From: an uncultured Clostridia bacterium
GTDB taxonomy: Bacteria; Bacillota; Clostridia; UMGS1883
Assembly (NCBI GenBank): GCA_934476455.1
Contig: CAKSNY010000003.1
Location: forward strand, 62,001-126,000
DNA length: 64,000 nucleotides
Direction: 5' to 3'
In this document: positions 42,675 through 54,360 of the stretch, piece after piece
How positions within the stretch are numbered: position 1 is the stretch's first letter
How the letters are laid out: each line of letters opens with the position of its first letter
The notes under the pieces: generated by a model
Databases searched by the model: none
Told to the model about the DNA's origin: nothing
The model's input: only the letters and a program-made list of their open reading frames with translations
Program-made: the position numbers and the translations under genes

Positions 42675-45600
42675 ATGCAAAGGTTACTTTCAGCGGTGCT
42701 TTCATTTACAATGGCGTTTTGTATGCTTCCCCGCATAAACGCCCGCGGCGAGGAAACCGAGCAGGCAGAAATATATGCGGCGGGCGAAGCCGAAATACAG
42801 GAAAAATACCCCAAGGCGGCAGACGGACACTATCTTGTTGTAGAAAACTATCAGGATAAGATAGACCGCGTACCCGACGGTACGCTGTTCGGAACATACC
42901 AAGACGGACAATGGACAACGCAGCCCATTTTGCGGTATGAGGATTTTCCCGAAATGTCGGCAATAGAGGAGGCTGCAAAGCAGGGTGACTATGATGCGGC
43001 AAAAAACGAATTGCTTGAATATCACCGAAAATGGTATCATGAGCATTTGACCGAGCCGGAAACGGCGTCGGCAAGTTCAATCGATCTTTTAACGGTGCGG
43101 CTGATGAACGGGTATAACCTTTTTTACTCGAATTCAGGCGTGAATTTGGTAAATACGTTTTCGCTTGCACCGCAGGAGCAGGAAATTTCCGTTAATATTT
43201 TTTTGCAGAGGTCAGATACGATTGACCTTTTGCGCAGTGTTCCCGCTTTTGAGCTTGTAGCTTTGAAAAAGGACGGCTCCGAAGGCTCGATTGTGCGAAG
43301 CGGCGCCTGTCGCCCCCGGCTGGAGCTGATGGTAAACGGGGAAAAGGTAACATTGGAAGCACAGGCTGCCGGTACAATACGCGCAGGCTCGGAAAAAGAA
43401 AGAGCTTTCCCCGATGAAGACAGACTGTATATACGTGAAAGCACGTCGAGCATAAAAACCGTTACAACAGCGGATATGGTGATTGAAAACTATCACGAGC
43501 CGCTTCCGATTGACGAAAATACGGAACGCACACTTATAAAATTTGATTTAAGCAGTATTCCGGAGGGGCAAAACATTACCTCTGCCGTTTTAAAATTTAC
43601 CGGAAAGACAAGCGCGGGCAGCAGCCGCCCGTATGCGCTGTTTGTTTCAAATAACAGTATGTGGACAGAGCAGGATTTGACGTGGAAAAGTAAGGAGCAT
43701 TATATCCTTGTTGCGGACAAAGAACCTTACGGGCGGTATTTCCTGCCGTGGACGGAGGGCTTTTCAAGGTCATACCGCGATAATGTGCAGAGGCTTTACT
43801 CCATATTGTATTTTGGGCACCGTGCCTATTTGTCCACACACGATGAAACGTACGCCTATCAAACGCTGACACAGATATGCGGCTTTTTTGACCAGCTCGG
43901 AAACGTTGAAACAATGGCATATACGAGTACCTCGATGAATTCTTACGAAACCTCGCGCTACGGAAGAAACAGCCTTGACGTCGGCGCACGCGTGCGCCGC
44001 CTGAACAACGAGTTTTGGGCATTTATTGACAGCGAGCATATGACGGCGGAAATCTGGACCTCGTTTGTAAAATATCTTTGGCGTACGGGCGATTGTCTGT
44101 ATCAGGACGTAAACTACCACCCAAGCAATAACTGGGGCGCGATTGAAACCGTAGGCTTGTACAGCACCTCTATTTATATGGAGGAATTTCGGCAGTCCGA
44201 AATGTGGATGGACAGGGTGCGGCAGCGTATGTACGTTGCCGACCAGGTGGGTGACGATATGGCATCTATCGAGGTTCCGCTGTTTTATGCGGCGAATACA
44301 ACCTTAAAAAGCTTGTATCAGTACCAAACATTTTCCGAAAAAATCGGCAAGGATTTTGCCTATTCGCCCGAGGTGGAAAAGCAGATAACCAGTCTTTATA
44401 AATATGTTGCATATGCTTCGGGTCCCGGCTTTGTCAGCCTGCAAATGGGTGATGACGAGGCGCACGATTACAACGTAGTAAAGCAGTTCGGCACAAATAT
44501 TGCAAAGCGTTTCCCGCAGCCGGAAATAATTTGGGTTGCGTCAAACCGCAAAGGCGGAACGGCGCCCCGTTTTACCTCGCACAGGTATTTGTCAAACCGC
44601 AACTACATTATGCGGACAGGCTGGGGAGATAACGATTTGTTTTTGGAAACAAATATGAACGGCGGCTACAGAAACCATGCGCATGAGGACGATATGGGAA
44701 TTATAGCGTATGCATACGGACAGTATTTATTGGCAGACTGCGGCTTTGATAACCTAAATTACGGAACGGAAAGCAACACATGGCTTGCCTCTTCACGCGC
44801 GCACAACACTGTAGAGGTTAACCGCAAAACACAAATAAAGGACACAACGCTCGGAACGGAAAATGTATGGGTAACAAACGACTCGTACGACTTTTTCAAC
44901 GGTACAACCACACGAAACGCAGACGCGAAGCATACAAGAAGCATCTTGTTTGTGCGTGACGGATACTGGATTGTTTCCGACTTTATGCGCCCGAACAATA
45001 AAAGCGAAAATCAATATGTGCAGATTTGGCATTCGCAGCCAAACGCAAAGCTTTCGCTTGACGATGCGACAGGCGCTGCCCGCACGAATTTTGACGAGGC
45101 AAATATTCAAATTGTGCCCGTCGGTGCGGAAAGTTATGACAAAAGCGTAATTGCAAACGGCTTTTACAGCGAGGCAAAAGGAAAGCTGACGCGTGCCGAT
45201 TATGTGGAATACGAGCAAAATGCCGCCGGCAATGTGCGCTTTTCCACAGTTCTTGTGCCGGAGAATACGGGCGTGCGTAAGCAGATTTCAACCCGAAATA
45301 TTGCGCTGCCCGATGTAACGGATGAGGGCGCTGCGGCAATGCGCCTTACTATCTCGGATAAAACGGATGTTACCGACGCGACCTACTATATTGTAGACGA
45401 CCTTAACCAGGCGGCAGAGCGTACGGTAGGAGAATATAAGACAAACGCTGTTATGATGTATGTGGAAAAGAAAGGCGGCGCGCTGTCAAAAATTTATGTG
45501 CAGAACGCAGAAGGCACCGCAGATAAAACCCGGGTAGCGCAGGGAGATATGGTTTTACTGAAATCCGAAAACGCTTTGCCCCAGATTTCTGTGGAATACA

Positions 45601-46472
45601 ACGGCGGTCAGATTGAAATATCCACAGGTTATGATGCAAACCAGGTAGAAAACACCGTAACGTATCACGATGAAGACCTTTCCACACTTGCAATTTATGC
45701 CCCGCAATACACAGGCAGAGTATTGCTGAACAATGCAGAGCACGAATTTTACAAAAAAGACGGCTATCTGTACCTTGGAAAGGGTGTAACGGATGAAAGC
45801 AAGCCCCAAGGCGGCTCGGGCGGGGGCGGAGGCGGCGGTCACGGTGCAAGCGGCTCGGCACAAAACCCCGCAAACCCGACAAATCCTACAGAGCCGCAAA
45901 ACCCCGCAGACCCCAATGCTGAAGCAAAAGAGCAGCTTAAGCAAAGCGTAAAGGGGCATTGGGCGCAGAAAGAACTGGAAACGCTTATAGAAAACGATAT
46001 TATACAGGGTACGGGCGGCGGCTTAAATCTTTCGGGCGATGTAACGCGTGCGGAATTTGCGGCAATGGCGCTGCGCGCACTTGGCTTGAAGGAGCAGGCG
46101 TATGAAGCAAACTTTATTGATGTTGCCGAAGGCGACTGGTATGCAAATATCGTTTCGGCTGCGGTTTCGGCAGGCTGGCTTCACGGGTATGAGGATAAAA
46201 CCTTCCGCCCCAACGCACCGATAACGCGTGAGGAGATGGCTGTGGTTGCGGCAGCGGTAACGGGCGGCGCCGCAGAGGAGGATAAAACAGGCTTTACCGA
46301 CCAAGGCAGTTTTTCTGACTGGAGCAGACCACTTATATCGGCATCTGCCGGGCGCGGGCTTATCAGCGGTTTCCCTGACGGGGCATTTCACCCGAAGGAT
46401 AAGACGCTGCGCGAGCAGGCAATGGTGGTTATTTATCGAATTACGGAATATATGAAAGGAACAGAAAAATGA
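42675..46472 (+). CDS. SLH-anchored heparinase II/III-like polysaccharide lyase with DNRLRE module
   Basis: A 1265-residue protein with a signal peptide. A DNRLRE (CBM96-like) module lies at about 284-345 (LIKFDLSSIPEGQNITSAVLKF, DLTWKS). The alpha/alpha-toroid part contains NNWGAIETVGLY near 485, whose Asn is a usual catalytic residue. The heparinase II/III C-terminal sandwich has YRNHAHEDDMGIIAYAYG near 665 and RAHNTVEVNRKTQ. A Gly-rich and Asn/Pro-rich linker (about 1037-1085) leads to three SLH repeats (about 1094-1265). Enzymes of this fold cleave uronate-containing chains such as glycosaminoglycans, alginate or other acidic glycans by beta-elimination. The substrate is not fixed by sequence. 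A uronic-acid polymer fits the LplB/YtcP-type transporter in the operon. The stop overlaps the next ATG. Confidence 0.85.
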   Translation: MQRLLSAVLSFTMAFCMLPRINARGEETEQAEIYAAGEAEIQEKYPKAADGHYLVVENYQDKIDRVPDGTLFGTYQDGQWTTQPILRYEDFPEMSAIEEAAKQGDYDAAKNELLEYHRKWYHEHLTEPETASASSIDLLTVRLMNGYNLFYSNSGVNLVNTFSLAPQEQEISVNIFLQRSDTIDLLRSVPAFELVALKKDGSEGSIVRSGACRPRLELMVNGEKVTLEAQAAGTIRAGSEKERAFPDEDRLYIRESTSSIKTVTTADMVIENYHEPLPIDENTERTLIKFDLSSIPEGQNITSAVLKFTGKTSAGSSRPYALFVSNNSMWTEQDLTWKSKEHYILVADKEPYGRYFLPWTEGFSRSYRDNVQRLYSILYFGHRAYLSTHDETYAYQTLTQICGFFDQLGNVETMAYTSTSMNSYETSRYGRNSLDVGARVRRLNNEFWAFIDSEHMTAEIWTSFVKYLWRTGDCLYQDVNYHPSNNWGAIETVGLYSTSIYMEEFRQSEMWMDRVRQRMYVADQVGDDMASIEVPLFYAANTTLKSLYQYQTFSEKIGKDFAYSPEVEKQITSLYKYVAYASGPGFVSLQMGDDEAHDYNVVKQFGTNIAKRFPQPEIIWVASNRKGGTAPRFTSHRYLSNRNYIMRTGWGDNDLFLETNMNGGYRNHAHEDDMGIIAYAYGQYLLADCGFDNLNYGTESNTWLASSRAHNTVEVNRKTQIKDTTLGTENVWVTNDSYDFFNGTTTRNADAKHTRSILFVRDGYWIVSDFMRPNNKSENQYVQIWHSQPNAKLSLDDATGAARTNFDEANIQIVPVGAESYDKSVIANGFYSEAKGKLTRADYVEYEQNAAGNVRFSTVLVPENTGVRKQISTRNIALPDVTDEGAAAMRLTISDKTDVTDATYYIVDDLNQAAERTVGEYKTNAVMMYVEKKGGALSKIYVQNAEGTADKTRVAQGDMVLLKSENALPQISVEYNGGQIEISTGYDANQVENTVTYHDEDLSTLAIYAPQYTGRVLLNNAEHEFYKKDGYLYLGKGVTDESKPQGGSGGGGGGGHGASGSAQNPANPTNPTEPQNPADPNAEAKEQLKQSVKGHWAQKELETLIENDIIQGTGGGLNLSGDVTRAEFAAMALRALGLKEQAYEANFIDVAEGDWYANIVSAAVSAGWLHGYEDKTFRPNAPITREEMAVVAAAVTGGAAEEDKTGFTDQGSFSDWSRPLISASAGRGLISGFPDGAFHPKDKTLREQAMVVIYRITEYMKGTEK

Positions 46473-48106
46473 AAACAAAACAATTATTAACAGGTTTTAT
46501 CGCCGCCGCGCTGGTTGCGGGCGCTTTCAGCGGATGTGAAAAAGCAAATAAAGAAAACGCCGACAGCGGCGAGCTGACAAAGGTAACAACATCGGACTCT
46601 TATCCGATAAAAACCGATGTAACGCTTCGTTATTGGAAATCGCTTTCGCCAAATATCAGCGCATACGCAACAAGTATGAACGATACGGCGTTTCACGATT
46701 TTCTGGAGGAGGATACGGGCATTAAAATAAAATATGAGCACCCCGTTTCCGGGCAGGAGGCGCAGGCGTTTAATCTGCTGCTTAACTCGGACGATTTGCC
46801 CGACATTATAGAATACGCATGGTCTTCCTATGCAAACGGACCGCAAAAGGCTATTGACGAAGGCATTATAGCGCCGCTCAATTCCTATTTTGACAAGGTA
46901 TCGCCGAATGTGAAAAAATATCTTGACGCACATCCCGACCTTGCGGTGCAGCTTATGACGGACGAGGGAAATTACTACCAGTACCCGGCAGTGCGTGACT
47001 CGGACGATTTATTGGTGTTTATGACGTATATCATCCGCAAGGATTTATTGGACAAAGCAGGGCTTGATGTGCCGGAAAGCTTTGACGAGTGGAACACCGC
47101 GCTGTATAAATTTAAAGAAATGGGTGTGGAAACACCGCTTTCCATTCAGCTGACGAATAAATACCTCGACACATTCTCACCGTTTACGGGCGTGTTCGGG
47201 TTTGCCGGAACATTTTATCACGATGAAAACAACAAGGTTCGCTTCGGACCATACGAGCCGGAATTTGCCGACTATGTACGCCAGCTTCGCAAATGGTACG
47301 ACGACGGAATTTTAGACCGCGAATTTGTAAATACAGATGCAAAGCGCTTGTCCGCAATGGTTACAAACGGGCGTGCGGGCGCAATTTCCGCAACTATCGG
47401 CGGAGAATTCGGTAACTATCTTTCAGCAATTCCCGAAAACAGCAAAATTAAATTTGTGCCGACAAAAATTCCCACAAAGGAAAAAGGCAAAACAGCAATG
47501 TATTCGCAAAAGGACTGGCCCATTAAAGACGGCGCGGCAATCAGTGCGACAAGCAAGCACAAAGAAATTGCGGCACGCCTTTTGGATTACGGATATTCCG
47601 AACAGGGAAGAATTTTGTTTAACTTCGGGCGCGAGGGAGATACCTTTAACTACGAGGATACCAAATGGGGTAAAGCACCCGTTTACACACCGAAGGTTGT
47701 GGATTCCAAGGAAAACGGAGGTCTGACGGTGGCACAGGGAATGTCAAAATACATTCGTGCATATGCGGCAGGTCCTTTCATTCAGGATGTGGGTTATATT
47801 CATCAGTATTACCGCCGCCCGGAGCAGCAAATGGCGTTTGGCATATGGGATTCCGACACGCTTAACTACAAAATGCCTATTTTGTATTTTAATGCGGAGG
47901 AGCAAAAGAAATATACGGATATTATGACCCCGATTGACACCTACCGCGAGGAAACCCTGGCAAAACTGGTTACGGGCAAGCTTGATTTGTCCTATCTTGA
48001 CGAGTATTTCGGCGAACTGAAACGTATGGGCATAGAAGACGCAATTGCGCTGAAACAGGCTGCGTATGACCGCTACTTAAAGCGTTTGGCAGAGATTGAA
48101 AAATAG
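46469..48106 (+). CDS. Solute-binding lipoprotein 2 of locus B (LplA-like)
   Basis: A 545-residue protein. The lipobox AFSGC near residue 23 is followed by an acidic spacer and a mature domain starting YPIKTDVTLRYWKS. It is paralogous throughout to the protein at 31209 but with differing pocket segments, so the ligand may differ. Translation is coupled to the lyase gene by an ATGA overlap, and two permease genes follow 17 bases later. This suggests that it is the principal partner of the permeases and captures lyase products. The end RMGIEDAIALKQAAYDRYLKRL is a family C-terminal helix. Confidence 0.87.
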   Translation: MKTKQLLTGFIAAALVAGAFSGCEKANKENADSGELTKVTTSDSYPIKTDVTLRYWKSLSPNISAYATSMNDTAFHDFLEEDTGIKIKYEHPVSGQEAQAFNLLLNSDDLPDIIEYAWSSYANGPQKAIDEGIIAPLNSYFDKVSPNVKKYLDAHPDLAVQLMTDEGNYYQYPAVRDSDDLLVFMTYIIRKDLLDKAGLDVPESFDEWNTALYKFKEMGVETPLSIQLTNKYLDTFSPFTGVFGFAGTFYHDENNKVRFGPYEPEFADYVRQLRKWYDDGILDREFVNTDAKRLSAMVTNGRAGAISATIGGEFGNYLSAIPENSKIKFVPTKIPTKEKGKTAMYSQKDWPIKDGAAISATSKHKEIAARLLDYGYSEQGRILFNFGREGDTFNYEDTKWGKAPVYTPKVVDSKENGGLTVAQGMSKYIRAYAAGPFIQDVGYIHQYYRRPEQQMAFGIWDSDTLNYKMPILYFNAEEQKKYTDIMTPIDTYREETLAKLVTGKLDLSYLDEYFGELKRMGIEDAIALKQAAYDRYLKRLAEIEK

Positions 48107-48123
48107 AACGGGGGACATTTGGT

Positions 48124-49083
48124 ATGAATACGGCAAAAAAAGGGATAACGCTTCCAAAGAAGCGCGAGAGTGTGGGTTATAAGCTAAAGCGTGACATGGA
48201 AAAAAACTACAGCCTGTATCTTCTTCTGCTTCCCGTGCTCCTGTTCTATCTGTATTTTTGTTATAAACCGATGGTTGGAATTTTGATTTCATTTGAAAAT
48301 TTCAGCTTTCGCAGCGGAATATGGGGCAGCGAATGGGTCGGCTTTGAAAATTTTCGGCGTTTTTTTTCCGACCCGTACTTTGCCCGCAACATTATTAACA
48401 CAGTATCAATCAGCTTCTTCTCGATTTTATTCGGATTTCCGGCGCCGATAATACTTGCGCTGCTGATTAACGAGCTGAACCACAGCTGGTTTGCAAAATC
48501 GGTACAGACGATTACATACATACCGCACTTTATATCTTTGGTGGTTGTATGCTCGATGATAAAGGATTTTACAGCGTCGGACGGCATTATAAGCAACATT
48601 GTTTCATCGATTTTCGGTATAGAATTTCACGAGGCTATGCTGTCAAACGCAGGTTTGTTTCTGCCGATTTATGTTATTTCGGACATATGGCAGTCGGTGG
48701 GATGGGGCTCGATTATTTACATTGCCGCCCTTGCAGGTATCGACGCAGAACTGTACGACGCGGCAGAGGTTGACGGTGCGGGTCGTCTGCGCCAGGTGTG
48801 GAATATTACCTTGCCTGCGATTTTGCCGACGATAATTATTTTGTTCATTCTTCGTCTGGGGAAAATACTTTCTGTCGGGTATGAAAAGATTATTCTTTTG
48901 ACAAACCCGCTCAACGCGGAAAAAAGCGAGGTACTGTCCTACTACATTTACAAAAAAGGTATTTCCGGCGGAGAATACGGCTTGGCAACGGCGGCGGGGC
49001 TTTTTAATTCCGTTATCAACTGCATTTTTGTGGTAGGCACAAACTATCTCAGCCGCGCTGTCGGCGAAACCAGCTTGTGGTAG
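48124..49083 (+). CDS. LplB-type ABC transporter permease
   Basis: A 319-residue membrane protein. LKRDMEKNYSLYLLLLPVLLFYLYFCYKPMVGILISFENF is the classic N-terminus of LplB permeases. GFPAPIILALLINEL and the EAA loop ELYDAAEVDGAGRLRQVWNITLP follow. Members of this branch import aldouronates and similar oligosaccharides with an LplA binding protein. It acts with the YtcP-type permease downstream, and no ATPase is encoded nearby. GGGGG lies before the ATG. Confidence 0.9.
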   Translation: MNTAKKGITLPKKRESVGYKLKRDMEKNYSLYLLLLPVLLFYLYFCYKPMVGILISFENFSFRSGIWGSEWVGFENFRRFFSDPYFARNIINTVSISFFSILFGFPAPIILALLINELNHSWFAKSVQTITYIPHFISLVVVCSMIKDFTASDGIISNIVSSIFGIEFHEAMLSNAGLFLPIYVISDIWQSVGWGSIIYIAALAGIDAELYDAAEVDGAGRLRQVWNITLPAILPTIIILFILRLGKILSVGYEKIILLTNPLNAEKSEVLSYYIYKKGISGGEYGLATAAGLFNSVINCIFVVGTNYLSRAVGETSLW

Positions 49084-49097
49084 GAGGAGGGAAGAAT

Positions 49098-49985
49098 ATG
49101 AGACGAAAGAAAACGTTCCCGCGTTACGTGTTTGAGGTGTTTAACACATTGTTTATGCTTGCAATGGTGGTCGTAACGCTGTACCCGATTTTGTATGTGG
49201 TATTTGCTTCCTTCAGCGATTCCGACGCGCTGACGCGTCTGGGAAACAAGCTTTTGCTAAAGCCCGTCGGTTTCAATACAAATGCATACGCAAGGGCATT
49301 TGCCAATCCGAATATTTTGTCGGGATATATGAATACTTTGTTTTTGGTTACGGTCGGGCTTGGCGTAAGTATGGTGCTTTCCACCATAGGCGCGTATTTT
49401 ATGTCGCGCAAGGGTGTGTATCTGCAAAAGCCGATTACCATGCTTATTATGTTTACAATGTGGTTTTCCGGCGGTTTGGTACCGTTTTATATCGTAGTAA
49501 GGGACGCGCATCTTACAAACAGCCTTTGGTCGCTGATTTTGCCGACGGCGATCAGCACATACAATATGATTATACTGCGCACGGGCTTTGCCTCAATTCC
49601 AGAATCGCTCATAGAATCGGCGCGCGTTGACGGCGCGGGGCATATTATTGTATTGGTGCGTATAGTTCTTCCGCTTGCAAAGGCAACTATCGCCGTTGTT
49701 GCGCTGTATTACGGTGTAAGCTACTGGAACGCGTGGTTTAACGCTTCTATCTTTTTGCAGGGCTCAACGGAAAAATGGCCGCTGCAGCTTGTTCTGCGCC
49801 AGATTTTAATTGAAAACGATACAGCGTCTATGACGCAGGGAATAGGCGAGGGTGATAAAGAGAAAATCGGCGAGGCTATCAAATACGCGACTATAATTAT
49901 CGCAACACTGCCGATTTTGTGCGTATATCCTTTTATACAAAAGTATTTTGTAAAGGGAGTTATGATCGGCGCGGTTAAGGGATGA
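49098..49985 (+). CDS. YtcP/LplC-type ABC transporter permease
   Basis: A 295-residue membrane protein starting at ATG 49098 after GGAGGAGGG. The upstream in-frame TTG at 49077 lies before that site and is rejected. VFASFSDSDAL, GTVL-type TM segments, FSGGLVPFYIVVRDAHLTNSLW and the EAA loop LIESARVDGAGHIIVLVRIVLPLAKATIAV identify it. The C-terminus LCVYPFIQKYFVKGVMIGAVKG is a textbook ending for the family. It completes the transporter with 48124. The gene stop overlaps the first ATG of a decayed methyltransferase fragment, so the operon has probably lost any natural downstream neighbour. Confidence 0.9.
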   Translation: MRRKKTFPRYVFEVFNTLFMLAMVVVTLYPILYVVFASFSDSDALTRLGNKLLLKPVGFNTNAYARAFANPNILSGYMNTLFLVTVGLGVSMVLSTIGAYFMSRKGVYLQKPITMLIMFTMWFSGGLVPFYIVVRDAHLTNSLWSLILPTAISTYNMIILRTGFASIPESLIESARVDGAGHIIVLVRIVLPLAKATIAVVALYYGVSYWNAWFNASIFLQGSTEKWPLQLVLRQILIENDTASMTQGIGEGDKEKIGEAIKYATIIIATLPILCVYPFIQKYFVKGVMIGAVKG

Positions 49986-50346
49986 TAAAAAAGACAACCT
50001 GTATTATCAAGTTCAGTGATAATGAAAAGGATTTATCAAATTGTACTACTGTTGATGATTTTAATCAATCTTTTGGCAAGGTTATAGATAACACCTCTCA
50101 ATATCTTGAGAAAAACAGATATTGAGAGGTGATAAGTATGCCAATAGTGAGATCGTTCCATTGGGCTTTTACTGTATGAATTTGTTTTTGCAAAGAGGAT
50201 TTAAACTTAAAGCCATTCTTGTCAAGAATTTTGAGGAAACAAAAGGAAAATCAAATCAGAAAGCAATATGGAGATATCGTGCTTTGGCGAGTGATTTCTA
50301 CTTGTTTAAACATGAGTATATATTTGTTTTTAAGAAAACTTTTTAA
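49982..50346 (+). pseudogene. Decayed C-terminal fragment of a DNA methyltransferase
   Basis: Two frames together look like the end of an adenine/cytosine-N4 DNA methylase. The first (49982-50125) gives DDFNQSFGKVIDNTSQYLEKNRY and stops. The second (from about 50122) continues RGDKYANSEIVPLGFYCMNLF, then GFKLKAILVKNFEETKGK, then WRYRALASDFYLFKHEYIFVFKK, the usual tail of such enzymes. A few residues between NRY and GDKY and the reading frame have been lost, and the catalytic N-terminal half is absent. The sequence is AT-rich, unlike the neighbouring permease. It probably entered with a restriction-modification or mobile element and was cut at its left side against the operon end. The family call is from remembered motifs. 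Confidence 0.6.
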
Positions 50347-50363
50347 TTTGGAGGAACCATAAG

Positions 50364-50388
50364 CAAAACAATCCGGTGAATTGTTTTG
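50364..50388. other. Short hairpin in the gap between methylase relic and tRNA-Leu
   Basis: CAAAACAAT and ATTGTTTTG pair perfectly around a seven-base loop. No T-run follows. The surrounding bases (50347-50460) hold no gene that I can support. Confidence 0.35.
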
Positions 50389-50462
50389 TAGCCGAGAGTC
50401 CCTTCCAAAGAATACGAGCCATAGGCGAAGTATGATTTGAAAGTTGAGTTATAAGGCAATGT

Positions 50463-50495
50463 AAAAAGCTTACAGTCAAATCCTGTAAGCTTTTT
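50463..50495 (-). terminator. Terminator of tRNA-Leu
   Basis: AAAAAGCTTACAG and CTGTAAGCTTTTT are perfect 13-base arms around a seven-base loop, downstream of the minus-strand tRNA. The T-run is inside the stem end. Confidence 0.75.
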
Positions 50496-50500
50496 GTCGG

Positions 50501-50584
50501 TGGTGCGGCTGAAGGGACTTGAACCCCCACGTCATTGACACCAGATCCTAAGTCTGGCGCGTCTGCCAATTCCGCCACAGCCGC
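50501..50584 (-). tRNA. tRNA-Leu (anticodon TAG)
   Basis: On the minus strand, GCGGCTG pairs with CAGCCGC, then A and an encoded CCA. The anticodon stem CCAGA/TCTGG holds the loop CTTAGGA, anticodon TAG. A long class II variable arm is present, and the T-loop is TTCAAGT. Confidence 0.93.
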
Positions 50585-50710
50585 ATATTTATAATAATGC
50601 AGAATGCAAAGTGCATAATGCATTATTATTTGTTTTAATTTAGATTTTACAAGCGGCGGTTAAAAGGAAGATTACCCGTTAACATCTGCAAAGTAATACT
50701 GTAAAAAAAC

Positions 50711-50737
50711 CGGAGCAAGCACCATAGGCTTGCTCCG
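50711..50737 (-). terminator. Terminator of tRNA-fMet
   Basis: CGGAGCAAGC and GCTTGCTCCG pair perfectly. On the minus strand the hairpin is followed by GTTTTTTTAC. Confidence 0.82.
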
Positions 50738-50740
50738 ATG

Positions 50741-50818
<78 letters not shown>

Positions 50819-50844
50819 GTATCTGTTCCTTGCGAACAAAATAT

Positions 50845-50873
50845 ATTATAGCACACGGAAAGAAATTTGTAAA
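50845..50873 (-). promoter_or_regulatory. Promoter of tRNA-fMet
   Basis: On the minus strand, TTTACA (50873-50868), 17 bases, TATAAT (50850-50845), 27 bases before the tRNA 5' end. Confidence 0.7.
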
Positions 50874-50923
50874 GCCTTTTTTAAAAAAATATGCTATTTA
50901 TTTAAATAACATTTTGAAAATGC

Positions 50924-50952
50924 TTGATTTATCCTGCCTGTGCCTGTATAAT
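50924..50952 (+). promoter_or_regulatory. Promoter of the GH2 gene
   Basis: TTGATT (50924-50929), 17 bases, TATAAT (50947-50952), 26 bases before the ATG at 50979. Confidence 0.7.
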
Positions 50953-50978
50953 GTGCTTAGGAATTGGAGGGAGTTTGA

Positions 50979-53831
<2,853 letters not shown>

Positions 53832-53847
53832 AAGCCGCAAAAGAAAT

Positions 53848-53900
53848 TTTACAACAATAAGCCCCGAAAGCGCTTTGATTTCGGGGCTTATTGTTGTAAA
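53848..53900. terminator. Perfect 22-base hairpin after the GH2 gene, probable bidirectional terminator
   Basis: The arms 53848-53869 and 53879-53900 are exact reverse complements around a nine-base loop, with a CGGGGC core. No T-run follows on the plus strand apart from the T-rich right arm. It separates the GH2 gene from the minus-strand zinc-ribbon gene. Confidence 0.65.
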
Positions 53901-54066
53901 GGTAAAAATTGTTGATAAAAGAAAAAGACGGCGCAGCAAAAGCTGCAACCGCCACAAAAGATGAGATGATAATTATATCGCGCGTAATACGGAAAGTCAA
54001 GAGAAAATTTATAAAAATCAGAAAAATATTTTTTGTTTCAATCGGCAGCAATACAAAAATGATACG

Positions 54067-54360
54067 CTATTCGCCTTGTTTGCGGTCGGTAGGTGCTTGT
54101 CCCATTTCCATCAGACCTGTGTAGTGCCAATATTCCAGCGGAAGCGGGTGTCCTTTTATAGAGTAAACAGATTCCTCCGCCCCGCATACCCTGCAGACAT
54201 ATACGTCAGCCTGGCGGCTCAGGCAGTTACGGTGTGCAACATTATCCATGCGTTTTTCTCCGCAGCGGGGGCAGAAACGTAAATCTCCGTCAATTTGCAT
54301 TTTCTTGAATTTTACAAGTGTCTCTTTAATTTTTTCGTTTGAAAAAATATGATTTTTCAC
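54067..54360 (-). CDS. Small zinc-ribbon protein
   Basis: A 97-residue protein beginning at GTG 54360 with TGGAG upstream. Two Cys pairs, CPRCG near residue 30 and CRVCG near 56, should hold a structural zinc. Between them lies RMDNVAHRNCLSRQADVYV. Such small proteins recur in clostridial accessory regions, but no function is known to me. The C-terminal WHYTGLMEMGQAPTDRK is polar. It neighbours an XRE regulator, and both are AT-richer than the enzymes around them, which may indicate an acquired segment. Confidence 0.65.
   Translation of the reverse strand: MKNHIFSNEKIKETLVKFKKMQIDGDLRFCPRCGEKRMDNVAHRNCLSRQADVYVCRVCGAEESVYSIKGHPLPLEYWHYTGLMEMGQAPTDRKQGE

Noticed and set aside
8557..46472. CRISPR array or insertion sequence
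   Set aside because: The repeats seen are protein-domain repeats (SLH, Ig) and one gene duplication. No short regularly spaced repeats, cas genes, transposases or terminal inverted repeats are visible in the window.
50330..50623. A 97-codon minus-strand frame with AAVAELADAPDLGSG
   Set aside because: It is the reading through tRNA-Leu, another well-known false protein.
53909..54124. A 71-codon plus-strand frame (MLIKEKDGAAKAATATKDEM) and a 75-codon minus-strand frame opposite
   Set aside because: Neither has a ribosome-binding site or a recognisable family. The first runs into the antisense of the zinc-ribbon gene.
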